NCBI RefSeq assembly: GCF_007858445.1
Contig: NZ_VIGV01000014.1
Span: 25,186-89,185 of the forward strand
Length of the DNA stretch: 64,000 bases
Source: Tsukamurella sputi
Lineage (GTDB): Bacteria; Actinomycetota; Actinomycetes; Mycobacteriales; Mycobacteriaceae
Direction: 5' to 3'
Positions 8,501 through 15,644 of the stretch are shown here, in pieces; the first letter of the stretch is position 1; each line of letters begins with the position of its first letter. Under the pieces are notes generated by a model. That model was not told the origin of the DNA. It saw only the letters and a program-made list of their open reading frames with translations, and ran no database searches. The position numbers and the translations under genes were made by a program.

Positions 8501-9839
8501 AGTCGGGGATCCTGTCGTAGGGCCCGCGGGGCGCGAGCTTGCCCGTCCACGCCATGCCGCCCGCGAGCGCCAGCACCACGACGACGGCGAGCGCCCCGGC
8601 GGCCAACCGGTCGTTCTCGGGGTGCGCCAGCGCCCGCCGCACGCGCCGCAGGTCGACGGTGCCGGGCAGTGGCGCCCGGGCCAGCAGGTGCGCTAGGCCC
8701 AGGACCAGCGGCAACCGGAGGAAGGGCTCGATCTTGTAGACGTTGCGCAGGGGCGTGCCGACGCTGTCCAAGAAGACCCGGACGGGCTCGGCGAACGGGG
8801 AGCCGAGGCCGCTCGCGTACCCCGCGCCGATCCCCGCCAGCCCGACGAGCAGCACCGTCGCCCAGACTCCGCGCTTGGGCATGCGCCGCATGGTGAGCCC
8901 CGCGATCCCGGCGCACGCGACGAGGCCCGTGACGACCACGGCCGCGGGGGAGGTGGTGAGCATGGCGCCCGCGGCGCGCTCGTCGGAGATGAACGGGCTC
9001 CACGACGTGGTGCCGCGCAGTACCTCCGGCAGCGAGGCCCACTGCGTGGTGGCGCGGGAGGACTCGATGAACTCGAGGAAGGGCGGGCTGACGCGGCCCA
9101 TGATGAGCAGCGGCACGATCCACCAGGTGGTGGCCAGCGCGACGCACACCGCCCACCAGGCGCTGAACGTCCAGAACCGTCGGGTACCCCGGCCGACGCG
9201 CGCGTGCAGCAGCCACCACAGCGCGGCGACCGCGCACGCGATGCCCGTGGCCACGGCGTTCACCGCGCCCATCAGCGCGACGGCGACCGCTGACCGGGCC
9301 GCGAGATTGCGCAGCGGGGCGTCGTGCCCCTGCAGCATCTGCACCAGCGGCAGCAGCACCCACGGCGCCAGCATCACGGGTGCGGTCTCGGAGCTGATCG
9401 CGCCCAGTGTCGTGAGCACCTGCGGGGCCAGCACGAACGCGGCGGCCGCCACGATGCGGCTGCCGCGCGAGCCGGTGCGCAGCGCCTCGGTGAGGCGGAT
9501 GATCCCCCAGAAGCCGGCGAACAGCAGCAGCGCCCACCACAGGCGCTGCGTGATCCACGGCGGGACGTGCAGGAACTGTCCGAGCGCGAAGAAGGCGCCG
9601 TGCGGGAAGAAGTAGCCGTAGGCCTGGTTCTGCACCTGGCCGAGCGGGGACTGGCTGGACCAGACGTTCGCCGCGCGGGAGAGGAAGCCGATCGGATTCG
9701 CCGTGAGATCGAGCTTGGTATCGGCGACGATCTTGCCGGGGGCGCTGAGGAAACTCAGTGCGAGCAGGGCGACGAACGCCCACGCGCCTGCGCGGCGGGT
9801 CAGGGGTTCGTCAGGGAGCTGCGGGTTACTTGTTGGCAC
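5532..9839 (-). CDS. aftD: Arabinofuranosyltransferase AftD
   Basis: 1435 residues from GTG 9839, close to the 1400 of M. tuberculosis AftD (Rv0236c). The N-terminal third is a GT-C type membrane domain with many helices. It is followed by a very large extracytoplasmic region with beta-sandwich, carbohydrate-binding-like repeats (for example AVDGDKNTAWVSSGLD and AVDGDPNTVWSAP, typical of F5/8-type modules) and by C-terminal helices. AftD adds arabinofuranose residues from decaprenyl-phospho-arabinose to arabinan of LAM and arabinogalactan. An earlier GTG at 9911 is in frame, but it would overlap almost half of the upstream small gene. Using 9839 leaves a 14-bp overlap with the DUF2613 stop, which suggests translational coupling. 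Confidence 0.9.
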   Translation of the reverse strand: MPTSNPQLPDEPLTRRAGAWAFVALLALSFLSAPGKIVADTKLDLTANPIGFLSRAANVWSSQSPLGQVQNQAYGYFFPHGAFFALGQFLHVPPWITQRLWWALLLFAGFWGIIRLTEALRTGSRGSRIVAAAAFVLAPQVLTTLGAISSETAPVMLAPWVLLPLVQMLQGHDAPLRNLAARSAVAVALMGAVNAVATGIACAVAALWWLLHARVGRGTRRFWTFSAWWAVCVALATTWWIVPLLIMGRVSPPFLEFIESSRATTQWASLPEVLRGTTSWSPFISDERAAGAMLTTSPAAVVVTGLVACAGIAGLTMRRMPKRGVWATVLLVGLAGIGAGYASGLGSPFAEPVRVFLDSVGTPLRNVYKIEPFLRLPLVLGLAHLLARAPLPGTVDLRRVRRALAHPENDRLAAGALAVVVVLALAGGMAWTGKLAPRGPYDRIPDYWSEAAGWLSAHAAGTAPGQARAERALVVPGAPFGAQLWGLTRDEPLQPLAETPWAVRDAIPLNPPGAIRALDSVQRLFSAGTPSAGLAATLRRQGISYLVLRADLDPGTSRSARPALARSAIEGSPGISEVARFGPDVAPPTVEKVVVDSGLRPPLPAITIYRVDGAVPTGPYVADLASMPRIAGGPESLLGLQADAATSGRRELGAALLASDAAAAGLPDGPLTVTDTPKRRETDYGRVDDHSSAIRTASEPRRTLNRLPDYPAAGLVDGTWEGATVSASSSAADATQLGTVLPGAGPAAAVDGDKNTAWVSSGLDHAINQWLQFTLPEPRADLAMTVTVGRALGPAVTRLLITTEAGTVYSDPVTAGTPITLVAPSEPTRWVRITAAETADRTWGNQFAITEAQLTDARSGQAIPARHDVALPASGPAQRWVFGQDTMGRSGCVVTPDEHGGPGPVQCADIAIGPEEPGQLRRTVDGPGSPAVTAALTVRSRPGQALSALLADPAAPSAFAESAVGDGRASSAAAVDGDPNTVWSAPQSVTEPTSPKPVLRLRLPSPQVVSGLTLRLPRGEAPAHPTRIGVDLGTGRQVREVPEGSGSGEVTVKVDPAVTDSISISLLDWDERININDFGFPEKMAPGLAEVRAVGPDGTPVPGSEPAPADRPVVVPCEAGPTVRVGDRVLRFRIEAGARELRDGAPVRAIACDPAPVALPAGRQQVVASPGAAFSVDTVTLDAPGSDGAGPRDEGVKIQSWTPDRRVVTVSDAGADQVLVVPESRNSGWSATGPDGAPLRAVTVNGWQQGWVVPKGTEGAVTLRFGLNAPYRIGLFGGLSLLVILAALALVSGSRPRTPGEPVRAWQPGVLAGLGVGAVAFVLSGWPGLALWAATGLATWIVSGLHVSADRRAALRVFGASGFVLAGMLLLATGPWHAEAGYVGHGPWPQGLALTGVLLMAWSTVPPARFPRRRGSGGPGAGEAATEVLRLPGCR

Positions 9840-10026
9840 CCGAGTCGTCGCGCTCGCCGTAGTTCGACGAGCCCTGCAGGAAGCCCTTGTCCTTCGACAC
9901 GGTGTTGACATCGGTGGTCGGCGACGTCTGCGCGACGGCCGCGCCGCTCACCAGTGCGAGGGCCACGGCGACGACGATGCCGGCGAGCGCGGCGGTGGCG
10001 CTGGCGATGATCGAGGTGCGGTCCAT
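9826..10026 (-). CDS. DUF2613 small secreted or membrane-anchored protein (Rv0236A-like)
   Basis: 66 residues: a hydrophobic N-terminal helix (about 8-30, ending VSGAAVAQT, a plausible signal-peptidase site) and a short polar C-terminus. The DUF2613 peptide Rv0236A sits directly upstream of aftD in M. tuberculosis in the same orientation, and here the stop overlaps the aftD start by 14 bp. Co-expression with AftD is therefore likely. A role as an AftD partner is inference; no function is established. TAGACT lies seven bases before the ATG, so the transcript is probably leaderless. Confidence 0.8.
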   Translation of the reverse strand: MDRTSIIASATAALAGIVVAVALALVSGAAVAQTSPTTDVNTVSKDKGFLQGSSNYGERDDSGANK

Positions 10027-10033
10027 GCCGGAG

Positions 10034-10039
10034 AGTCTA
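10034..10039 (-). promoter_or_regulatory. -10 box of the DUF2613-aftD unit
   Basis: TAGACT on the minus strand fits TANNNT and ends seven bases before ATG 10026. It sits at the very end of the upstream universal stress gene, overlapping its stop region, so the promoter would drive DUF2613-aftD separately. Confidence 0.4.
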
Positions 10040-10537
10040 CAGGTCGAGCTCGGCGCAGCCCGACGGCACGATCATGACCGGCCGCTTGCAGCCGCGGAGC
10101 ACGTGCTCCGAGACCGACGAGTGCCACAGCGCCTTGACGCCCGAGATCCCGCGACTGCCGGAGACGATCACGTCTACGTCGAAGGTGTCCGACGCGGAGA
10201 TGATCGCGGTCCAGACGGTGGTGGAGACCTCGATCAGCTCGCCGTGTGCGGTGAACCCGGCCGCGGCCGCCAGCTCGACGCCCTGCTCGTTGGTCTTCTT
10301 GGCCTCGGCGTGCACCACGTCGCTCTCGCGGGTCAGCGCGGTCTCGGCCGCGCCGGCGCCGGCCACGCCCGACATCGCGGACAGCCGCGCGGCCTGGTGG
10401 ATCGTGGACTCCCAGGCGGTGACGACGATCGCCTCGGCGTCCCGGCCCTGCGCGAGCACCTTGCTGGCGTACTTGACGGCGCGCTGGGAGGACTCGGAAC
10501 CGTCGTACGCGATCAGAACCTTGACGGGGACACTCAT
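10037..10537 (-). CDS. Universal stress protein (UspA family)
   Basis: 166 residues from ATG 10537, chosen because GAGGTGATCC lies just upstream; a longer frame to 10603 has no ribosome site. A single Usp domain begins with VKVLIAYDGSESS. Near the C-terminus the nucleotide-binding loop reads GSRGISGVKALWHSSVSEHV, with the G-x2-G part intact and Ser-Ser in place of the usual Gly-Ser. ATP binding is therefore likely but not certain. The protein is cytoplasmic and, by family, connected with stress or dormancy. It is absent at this spot in M. tuberculosis, so it is an insertion relative to that gene order. Confidence 0.85.
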   Translation of the reverse strand: MSVPVKVLIAYDGSESSQRAVKYASKVLAQGRDAEAIVVTAWESTIHQAARLSAMSGVAGAGAAETALTRESDVVHAEAKKTNEQGVELAAAAGFTAHGELIEVSTTVWTAIISASDTFDVDVIVSGSRGISGVKALWHSSVSEHVLRGCKRPVMIVPSGCAELDL

Positions 10538-10621
10538 GCGGATCACCTCGATCTTCACGGTTACCTGATGCCTCCAGGTTACGCCGATCCGACTCGGTTG
10601 CAAGATGCAAGTTCGGGCGTG

Positions 10622-11584
10622 TCAGCGGCGGTACCGGTGGGCGAGCTCGGGATCCGACTCCCACCACAGCCCGGTCGACGGTGCGCCCCCGGTCGCGTCG
10701 TTGCTGTCGGCCCGCGCACCCTCGCGGGCGTCCTCGGCGGCGTCCTCACGCACCTGCCGGGCCGCGTCCTCGCGGCGCAGCGCGAACATGAGGATCACCA
10801 GGAAGGGCAGGCCGAACAGGTCCGCCAGCAGCCACAGCATCCCCGCTCCGACGGTCTGCGACAGTCGCATCCGGTCCTCGTCGAGCCCCAGCGCCGCGTA
10901 GTGCGCGGTGTAGAGCAGAGGCCCGAGCCAGACGACGATCCCCAGGATCCCGTCGGCGAGCGATTCGACGAGCGTGATCAGCAGTGACAGGCCCTGCGGG
11001 TACCGGCGCGGCACCGGATCGGCCTGGATCCGGGTGTAGAAGTAGACGAAACCGGCGGTCACCAGCAGGCACCGGGTGAGCAGGTCGAGGGCGGGGCTGC
11101 GCATCGCGGCGAGGTTCCACCCCGTGAACAGCAGCAGCCACGGCGTCACCAGCAGCAGGCCCGAGCCGATCGCCGGGTGCCCGAGCACCCGTGCCGCGGG
11201 GCTGCGCAGCGCGCGCAGCGCGGCGGACCGTCGGGCGGGGGAGAGTCGGGCACCGAAGACGGTGACCGGCGTCCCCGCCGCCAGCCCGAGCGGGACGACG
11301 TACAGCAGGAGGGTGATCTGCAGTGCGCGCACCCAGAACAGGCGGGGCGCATAGTCCGTGATCGGGCCGCACGAGATCGCCACGGCCGTGAGGCAGCCGA
11401 TGGCGACGAAGGCGACCCGTCGAGCGAGCGGCACGGCGCGTCCGCGCGCGGCCCACAGGTAGGCGGCGGCCAGCACCACAGCCGCGACACCGAGCACGTC
11501 GACGCGCCAGTCGTGCAGCCAGGCCGAAGCGGGAATCGCGACACTCACCGGTGCACGGTACGTCCGCCGCACCCGGTTCGGCAC
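10622..11584 (-). CDS. CtaG-like cytochrome c oxidase assembly family membrane protein
   Basis: Up to 320 residues with about eight membrane helices and a cytoplasmic charged C-terminus (REDAARQVREDAAEDAREGA). Features of the caa3-type CtaG family are visible: TPWLLLFTGW, an early GPITDYAPRLFWV, and LYTAHYAALGLDEDRMR. In other bacteria this family assists copper delivery to cytochrome oxidase. The start is uncertain: GTG 11548 (VSVAIPASAW) is an alternative 36 bases inside. The gene is divergent from lpqI with less than 90 bp between them. No copper-binding Cys pair was seen, so copper transfer is only a family-based suggestion. Confidence 0.7.
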   Translation of the reverse strand: MPNRVRRTYRAPVSVAIPASAWLHDWRVDVLGVAAVVLAAAYLWAARGRAVPLARRVAFVAIGCLTAVAISCGPITDYAPRLFWVRALQITLLLYVVPLGLAAGTPVTVFGARLSPARRSAALRALRSPAARVLGHPAIGSGLLLVTPWLLLFTGWNLAAMRSPALDLLTRCLLVTAGFVYFYTRIQADPVPRRYPQGLSLLITLVESLADGILGIVVWLGPLLYTAHYAALGLDEDRMRLSQTVGAGMLWLLADLFGLPFLVILMFALRREDAARQVREDAAEDAREGARADSNDATGGAPSTGLWWESDPELAHRYRR

Positions 11585-11670
11585 CCCGGAGATACTCCTA
11601 GACCTGCAGAAACGGGGAGGAATCAGGACGAAGTCCCTCGCGCCGGAGCGGTCTGACAGACTGGGGCGCG

Positions 11671-12834
11671 ATGCAGAAGTTTCGGAACCTCACGATCCTG
11701 ACGATCGCGGCGGCCACGGTCGCCGCGTGCGGCCCGTCGACGCCGGACGCGGCGCCGACGACGGCGACCGTCGCGCAGGCCCCCTCGTCGACCGCGTCGG
11801 CGGCACCGTCGTCGGGTCCTGGACGCCCGGCGACCTGCGGCACGGACTTGCTAGCGAAGCTCTCGATGCGGGAGAAGGCGGGGCAGCTGCTCATGGTGGG
11901 CGTGAAGGACGCCGCCGACGCCCGTCGCGCCGTGCAGCAGGGCGTGGGCGGGGTGTTCATCGGCAGCTGGACCGACCGCTCGGTCTTCTCCGGCGGCACG
12001 CTGCAGGCCGTGGCGAAGGCGGGGAAGGTGCCGGCGATGGTCTCCGTCGACGAGGAGGGCGGCCGCGTCTCCCGCGTGCCGGGCGCGAACCTGGTCTCGG
12101 CGCGGCAGCTCGCGAAGACGATGACCGTCGCCCAGGCGCGGGCCGAGGGCGAGCGGGTCGGCAGGCTCATGAAGTCGATGGGGATCACCGTCGACTTCGC
12201 GCCCGATGCGGACGTCTCCGCGCAGCCCGCCGACTCCGTGATCGGCGACCGCTCGTACTCGGACGATCCCGCGGTGGTGGTGAAGTACTCGCAGGCCTTC
12301 GCCGCGGGGCTGCGTGACGGCGGCGTCTATCCGGTGTTCAAGCACTTCCCGGGGCACGGCAGCTCGTCGGGCGATTCGCATCAGGGCGGCGTGAGCGTGC
12401 CGCCCCTGAACCAGCTCAAGCAGAAGGACCTGATCCCCTTCCGTGCGGCGGTGGACGCCGGCGACGCGGGTGTGATGGTGGGCCACCTGACGGTGCCGGG
12501 GCTGACCGAGCCGGGCTTGCCCACGAGCCTGAGTCCCGCGACGATGCGTCTCCTGCGCGACGGTGCCGGGTACGGCGCGAAGCGCTTCGACGGGCCGATC
12601 TTCACCGACGACTTGTCGGGCATGAAGGCCATCACGAACGAGTTCAGCGTTCCGCAGGCGGTCACGAAAGCGCTCGAGGCGGGTGCCGATGTGGCACTGT
12701 GGATCTCGACGGACCAGCTGGGCGCGGCGCTCGACGCGGTGGAGGCCGCGGTGAAGGCGAAGCGGATCCCGGCGAAGCAGCTCGACGATTCGGTGCTGCG
12801 CGTGGCGCGCGCGAAGCACGCCGTAAGCTGCTGA
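11671..12834 (+). CDS. lpqI: Lipoprotein LpqI, family 3 beta-N-acetylglucosaminidase
   Basis: 387 residues. A lipoprotein signal ends TVAAC with Cys20 as the lipidation site. A low-complexity Ala/Ser/Thr linker to about residue 55 leads into a GH3 (NagZ-type) domain. KHFPGHG (224-230) with the following D-S-H (235-237) forms the substrate loop and acid/base dyad, and FTDDLSGMKA (311-320) carries the catalytic aspartate. It would remove N-acetylglucosamine from muropeptides outside the membrane, in wall recycling. M. tuberculosis Rv0237 (LpqI) occupies the same position before a TetR gene. There is no obvious ribosome site, so a short or absent leader is possible. Confidence 0.9.
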   Translation: MQKFRNLTILTIAAATVAACGPSTPDAAPTTATVAQAPSSTASAAPSSGPGRPATCGTDLLAKLSMREKAGQLLMVGVKDAADARRAVQQGVGGVFIGSWTDRSVFSGGTLQAVAKAGKVPAMVSVDEEGGRVSRVPGANLVSARQLAKTMTVAQARAEGERVGRLMKSMGITVDFAPDADVSAQPADSVIGDRSYSDDPAVVVKYSQAFAAGLRDGGVYPVFKHFPGHGSSSGDSHQGGVSVPPLNQLKQKDLIPFRAAVDAGDAGVMVGHLTVPGLTEPGLPTSLSPATMRLLRDGAGYGAKRFDGPIFTDDLSGMKAITNEFSVPQAVTKALEAGADVALWISTDQLGAALDAVEAAVKAKRIPAKQLDDSVLRVARAKHAVSC

Positions 12835-12855
12835 TGTCCGGGCGATTCGCCGTAA

Positions 12856-12871
12856 CTTACTTATGAGTAAC
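12856..12871. promoter_or_regulatory. Palindromic operator upstream of the TetR gene
   Basis: TTACT-TATG-AGTAA is a perfect 5-bp inverted repeat with a 4-base spacer, within CTTACTTATGAGTAAC, 42 bases before the TetR start. Almost the same site (CTTACTTCAGAGTAAG) lies between fabG4 and fadA2 at 17945-17960. The TetR protein encoded just downstream is the obvious candidate ligand. Confidence 0.6.
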
Positions 12872-12912
12872 CTTGTGGGCTAGGATCTGACTCGAGAGTA
12901 AGGAGGACGCCG

Positions 12913-13509
12913 ATGGCCGGTGGTACGAAGCGTTTGCCGCGCGCGGTGCGCGAGCAGCAGATGCTGGACGCCGCCATCAAGGTGTTCTCGCGCAACGGCT
13001 TCTACGAGACGTCGATGGACGCGGTGGCCCGCGAGGCGCAGATCAGCAAGCCGATGCTGTACCTGTACTACGGCTCCAAGGACGAACTCTTCGCGGCGTG
13101 CGTGACCCGCGAGGCCGGCAAGTTCATGCGGAGCATCGAGTTCGACGCCAGCCCCACCCTGCCGCCGCTGCAGCGGTTGCGGTCCGTGATCGCGGGCTTC
13201 CTCAAGTACGTCGACGAGAACCGCGACGCCTGGCGCGTGATGTACCGGGAGACCACGGGTCAGGCCGCGTTCGCCGCGCTGTCCGAGAACAGCCGGGAGC
13301 GGGTCGTCGAGATGACGGCGGTGCTGCTCCGCGAGGCGGCCAAGTACGCGCCGGAGGACACGGACTTCGAGCTCTACGCCGTCGCCCTCGTCGGCTCCGG
13401 CGAGGCGATCGCGGACCGTCTGGCCACCGGGAAGGTCGAGCTCGACCGCGCCGTCGAGATCATGACCTCGTTCCTCTGGGGCGGCATCCGCGGCGAGCGG
13501 CCGGAGTAG
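12913..13509 (+). CDS. TetR-family regulator (Rv0238-like)
   Basis: 198 residues from ATG 12913 with ribosome site AAGGAGG. The N-terminal helix-turn-helix covers about residues 10-56 (AIKVFSRNGFYETSMDAVAR, then ISKPMLYLYYGSKDELF), and the C-terminal ligand domain is alpha-helical. Position after lpqI matches M. tuberculosis Rv0238. The palindrome at 12856-12871 suggests autoregulation. The matching palindrome before fadA2/fabG4 suggests control of the adjoining acyl-chain genes, probably with an acyl-CoA or related lipid as ligand; that is inference. Transcription ends at a hairpin shared with the convergent gene. Confidence 0.85.
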   Translation: MAGGTKRLPRAVREQQMLDAAIKVFSRNGFYETSMDAVAREAQISKPMLYLYYGSKDELFAACVTREAGKFMRSIEFDASPTLPPLQRLRSVIAGFLKYVDENRDAWRVMYRETTGQAAFAALSENSRERVVEMTAVLLREAAKYAPEDTDFELYAVALVGSGEAIADRLATGKVELDRAVEIMTSFLWGGIRGERPE

Positions 13510-13525
13510 GTTCGGCGCGGGCGCT

Positions 13526-13566
13526 GAGGCTGATGAGCCATGCGCCTCGCGCACGGCTCGCGCCTC
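13526..13566. terminator. Bidirectional hairpin between convergent genes
   Basis: Arms GAGGC-GAGCC-GCGC and GCGC-GGCTC-GCCTC pair around a 3-base turn, with short internal mismatches. It lies right after the TetR stop and overlaps the stop codon of the convergent gene ending at 13565. No T run follows. Confidence 0.5.
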
Positions 13567-14134
13567 AATCGGAGAGTTCCAGCCACCATCGGCCGGACAG
13601 GTGGGTGATGCGCGTCCGTGTCGCGTCGGCCGGCGTGGCTCCCACGGGGTGGTACGCCAGCTGCGTGGTGCTGATCGACGGGCCCGCGATGTGGAACCTC
13701 ACCACCCCGTCCCGCTTCGACGCGGAGTAGACCTCCTGCGTGCCGATCGACCTCGACTCGTAGTCGAAGATCTCGGCCTCCGGGTCCGCGAGCATCCGCT
13801 CCGCCGCGGCCCGCAGCCGCGGCTCGTCGTAGCCCCAGCGGGCGTCGGGGACGGCGCCCGTGAATCGCAGCCCGATCGCGAGAACCCCGATGAGCGGGAT
13901 GATCAGCAACTGCCACGCGAACCGCCGGACCGCGAACGCCCATACAGCGAGGTGGGCGAGCCAGCCCAGGAGCAGGAACGCTCCACCCGCGAACGACAGC
14001 GCCAGTAGCGCCATATCACCCGGAAACGTCGTCCCCCACAACCACATCGCGACGTCAATGACCACGAAAACAGCCAGTACGTACCCCGCGATGGTCAGGT
14101 CGTGCTGCGTCGTCGCCCGGCGATCTGTCGACAT
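13565..14134 (-). CDS. Membrane protein of unknown function
   Basis: 189 residues from ATG 14134. Three hydrophobic helices (roughly residues 15-35, 40-70 and 73-90) occupy the first half. The second half is a soluble domain of about 95 residues with alternating beta-like segments (DPEAEIFDYESRSIGTQEVY, then the C-terminal RTRITHLSGRWWLELSD). I do not recognise the family. It lies alone between a TetR gene (convergent) and a hydrolase gene in the same direction 42 bases upstream, with which it may be co-transcribed. Base composition is like that of its neighbours. Confidence 0.6.
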   Translation of the reverse strand: MSTDRRATTQHDLTIAGYVLAVFVVIDVAMWLWGTTFPGDMALLALSFAGGAFLLLGWLAHLAVWAFAVRRFAWQLLIIPLIGVLAIGLRFTGAVPDARWGYDEPRLRAAAERMLADPEAEIFDYESRSIGTQEVYSASKRDGVVRFHIAGPSISTTQLAYHPVGATPADATRTRITHLSGRWWLELSD

Positions 14135-14176
14135 GAATCGAGAATACGTGTTGCCGTATCGTCGCGGAGGCTGTGC

Positions 14177-15025
14177 TCAGCTCTGTGGCGGAGCGCCGGC
14201 CAAGCGCCGCGGAACGCCCTCGCTGACCATCCGGTCGACCCAATCGGCGACGGCGGCCCGTACGAGCGTAGGCCTGTCGATGTGTGCGTTGTGGCCCGCG
14301 CGGTCGACGATCGTCGTCGTCATCCGGTCGTAATGCCGGAGGAGTCGAAGTTGGTCGATGTAGCCGACGACGGAATCCTGCCGCGCTGTGACCAGCAGTG
14401 ACGGGGCCGCCAGCGGGGCGGTCAGCCGTGACTCGGGCGGCACCGCCAGGGTGAAGTCGCTCCGGATTCGCGCAGCCGCCGCACGATCGTAGGAACGGAG
14501 GCCGGGTAACACTGCGCGTCGGTACCGTTCCCAGTTCGAGGTGGTCAGATCGACGGCCATGTCCTCGTACATCGCGCGGTCGTCAGTGTTCAGAGCGTCC
14601 AGCAGTGTCTCGTCCACGTCGAATCGGGTGCGCACCGGGAGCGTGCGTTCAGTGAGTGGGGCCACCGACGGTACGAGAAGGCACAGGCCGAGGACGCGGT
14701 CGGGCGTCGAACACGCGACGTGGCGGGCGAGTGCGCCGCCCAGTGAGTTCCCGACGACCGCGAACGGATCGCTCCCGAAATGGTGATCGACGTATTGCGT
14801 GACGGCCGCAGCGACAGCATCGACGCCGTCGATGTCGGGGCCGGCAGGGCTGCGCCCGAAGCCGGGCAGGTCGATGTAGTGGCGTCGCCACGAGTGGGGC
14901 GAGCGCGCGAACAGGTCGTCGATCGGGAGGAGGATCCGGTGGTCGACGGTGAATCCGTGGATGAGGAGGATCGGAGTCCCATTGTCGTCGCCGAGGACGC
15001 GGTCGTGAATCGCGGTGATCGTCAT
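14177..15025 (-). CDS. Alpha/beta hydrolase
   Basis: 282 residues from ATG 15025. Hallmarks of the fold are visible: the oxyanion stretch LIHGFTVDHR (about 19-28), the nucleophile elbow GNSLGG (about 92-97) with the serine, a helical cap in the middle third, and the late histidine in AGHNAHID (about 251-258). Substrate cannot be told from sequence; such enzymes act on esters, epoxides or C-C bonds. It is divergent from a small MerR regulator with a 56-bp intergenic region that holds a near-palindrome, so control by that regulator is likely. Somewhat more arginine/serine codons with third-position A/T occur here than in neighbours, a weak sign of later acquisition. Confidence 0.8.
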   Translation of the reverse strand: MTITAIHDRVLGDDNGTPILLIHGFTVDHRILLPIDDLFARSPHSWRRHYIDLPGFGRSPAGPDIDGVDAVAAAVTQYVDHHFGSDPFAVVGNSLGGALARHVACSTPDRVLGLCLLVPSVAPLTERTLPVRTRFDVDETLLDALNTDDRAMYEDMAVDLTTSNWERYRRAVLPGLRSYDRAAAARIRSDFTLAVPPESRLTAPLAAPSLLVTARQDSVVGYIDQLRLLRHYDRMTTTIVDRAGHNAHIDRPTLVRAAVADWVDRMVSEGVPRRLAGAPPQS

Positions 15026-15041
15026 ACGAGCGATGCTCGAA

Positions 15042-15061
15042 CATTCCCGCTAGCGTCAATG
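15042..15061. promoter_or_regulatory. Probable MerR-type operator in the divergent promoter
   Basis: CATTCCCGCTAGCGTCAATG is a 20-bp dyad in which 16 positions match (CATT..CGCTAGCG..AATG). On the minus strand a TTGACA lies at 15065-15060, overlapping it, as expected where a MerR protein acts between or across promoter boxes. A clear -10 was not found. Confidence 0.45.
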
Positions 15062-15081
15062 TCAAGAACGAGGGGGTGTTC

Positions 15082-15444
15082 GTGCGGATCGGTGAGTTCG
15101 CGGCGTTGACGGGAATCAGCGAGCGGAGTCTGCGGCATTTCGAGGACGTCGGTCTCGTTGTGCCCGACCGGGCCGCGAACGGCTATCGGGACTACTCCCA
15201 CGATCTGATCGGGCGGGCTGAGGAGGTGCGGGATCTCGTCTCGGCGGGGATTCCCACGCGCCTCGTCGCCGACGTCCTTGCTGCGGCGTCCGGTGCGGGC
15301 GGAATTTCCGCAGAACACCTCGATCCCGATGCGCGGCGTGCGGTCGAGGACGAGTGGGAGCGCATGTGCCGTTGCGTGGAGTGCATTGCGGCTCGGCGGG
15401 ACGCGTTGCGCGCCTACCTGGATGGTGACGACTTGCGCAGCTGA
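15082..15444 (+). CDS. Small MerR-family regulator
   Basis: 120 residues. Start GTG 15082 is chosen because the protein then begins MRIGEFAALTG, the usual MerR start, and AGGGGG is well spaced; GTG 15076 is in frame. A winged helix-turn-helix covers residues 1-70 with RSLRHFEDVGLVVPDRAANG. A coiled-coil helix follows. Two cysteines near the C-terminus (CRCVEC) are close together but do not form a known metal site. There is no separate ligand domain. It probably controls the divergent hydrolase gene and itself through the dyad at 15042-15061. Confidence 0.8.
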   Translation: MRIGEFAALTGISERSLRHFEDVGLVVPDRAANGYRDYSHDLIGRAEEVRDLVSAGIPTRLVADVLAAASGAGGISAEHLDPDARRAVEDEWERMCRCVECIAARRDALRAYLDGDDLRS

Positions 15445-15507
15445 CCGGTGGCCGCGCGCGCGGCGCGTCGCTCGACGATCGAAAAGTCGCTTGAACGGGG
15501 ACAAGAC

Positions 15508-15530
15508 AGCCATGCGCGGGACGCATGGCT
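15508..15530. other. Perfect 9-bp hairpin in the gap after merR
   Basis: AGCCATGCG and CGCATGGCT flank a 5-base loop. It lies about 65 bases after the MerR stop and about 115 bases after the end of the convergent htdX gene, in a 200-bp stretch without a gene. It could terminate either transcript, though no T run is present. Confidence 0.4.
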
Positions 15531-15644
15531 CGTGAACGATTACCGCCCGGCCCGCCGCGGCTGGACGCTCCACTCGATGTGCCGTCCCGAGACGACGATG
15601 CCCGCCGCGGCCGAAGCCGGGCGGGCACCGTCGGAGAACAGGAC

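Noticed and set aside
6694-9783. A 1029-codon minus-strand frame inside aftD
   Set aside because: Extremely Arg-rich shadow of aftD in a shifted frame; the AftD frame has the recognised domain order and extends further on both sides.
15445-15644. A small gene in the 200-bp gap after merR
   Set aside because: No frame with a ribosome site or plausible composition; only a perfect hairpin is present.
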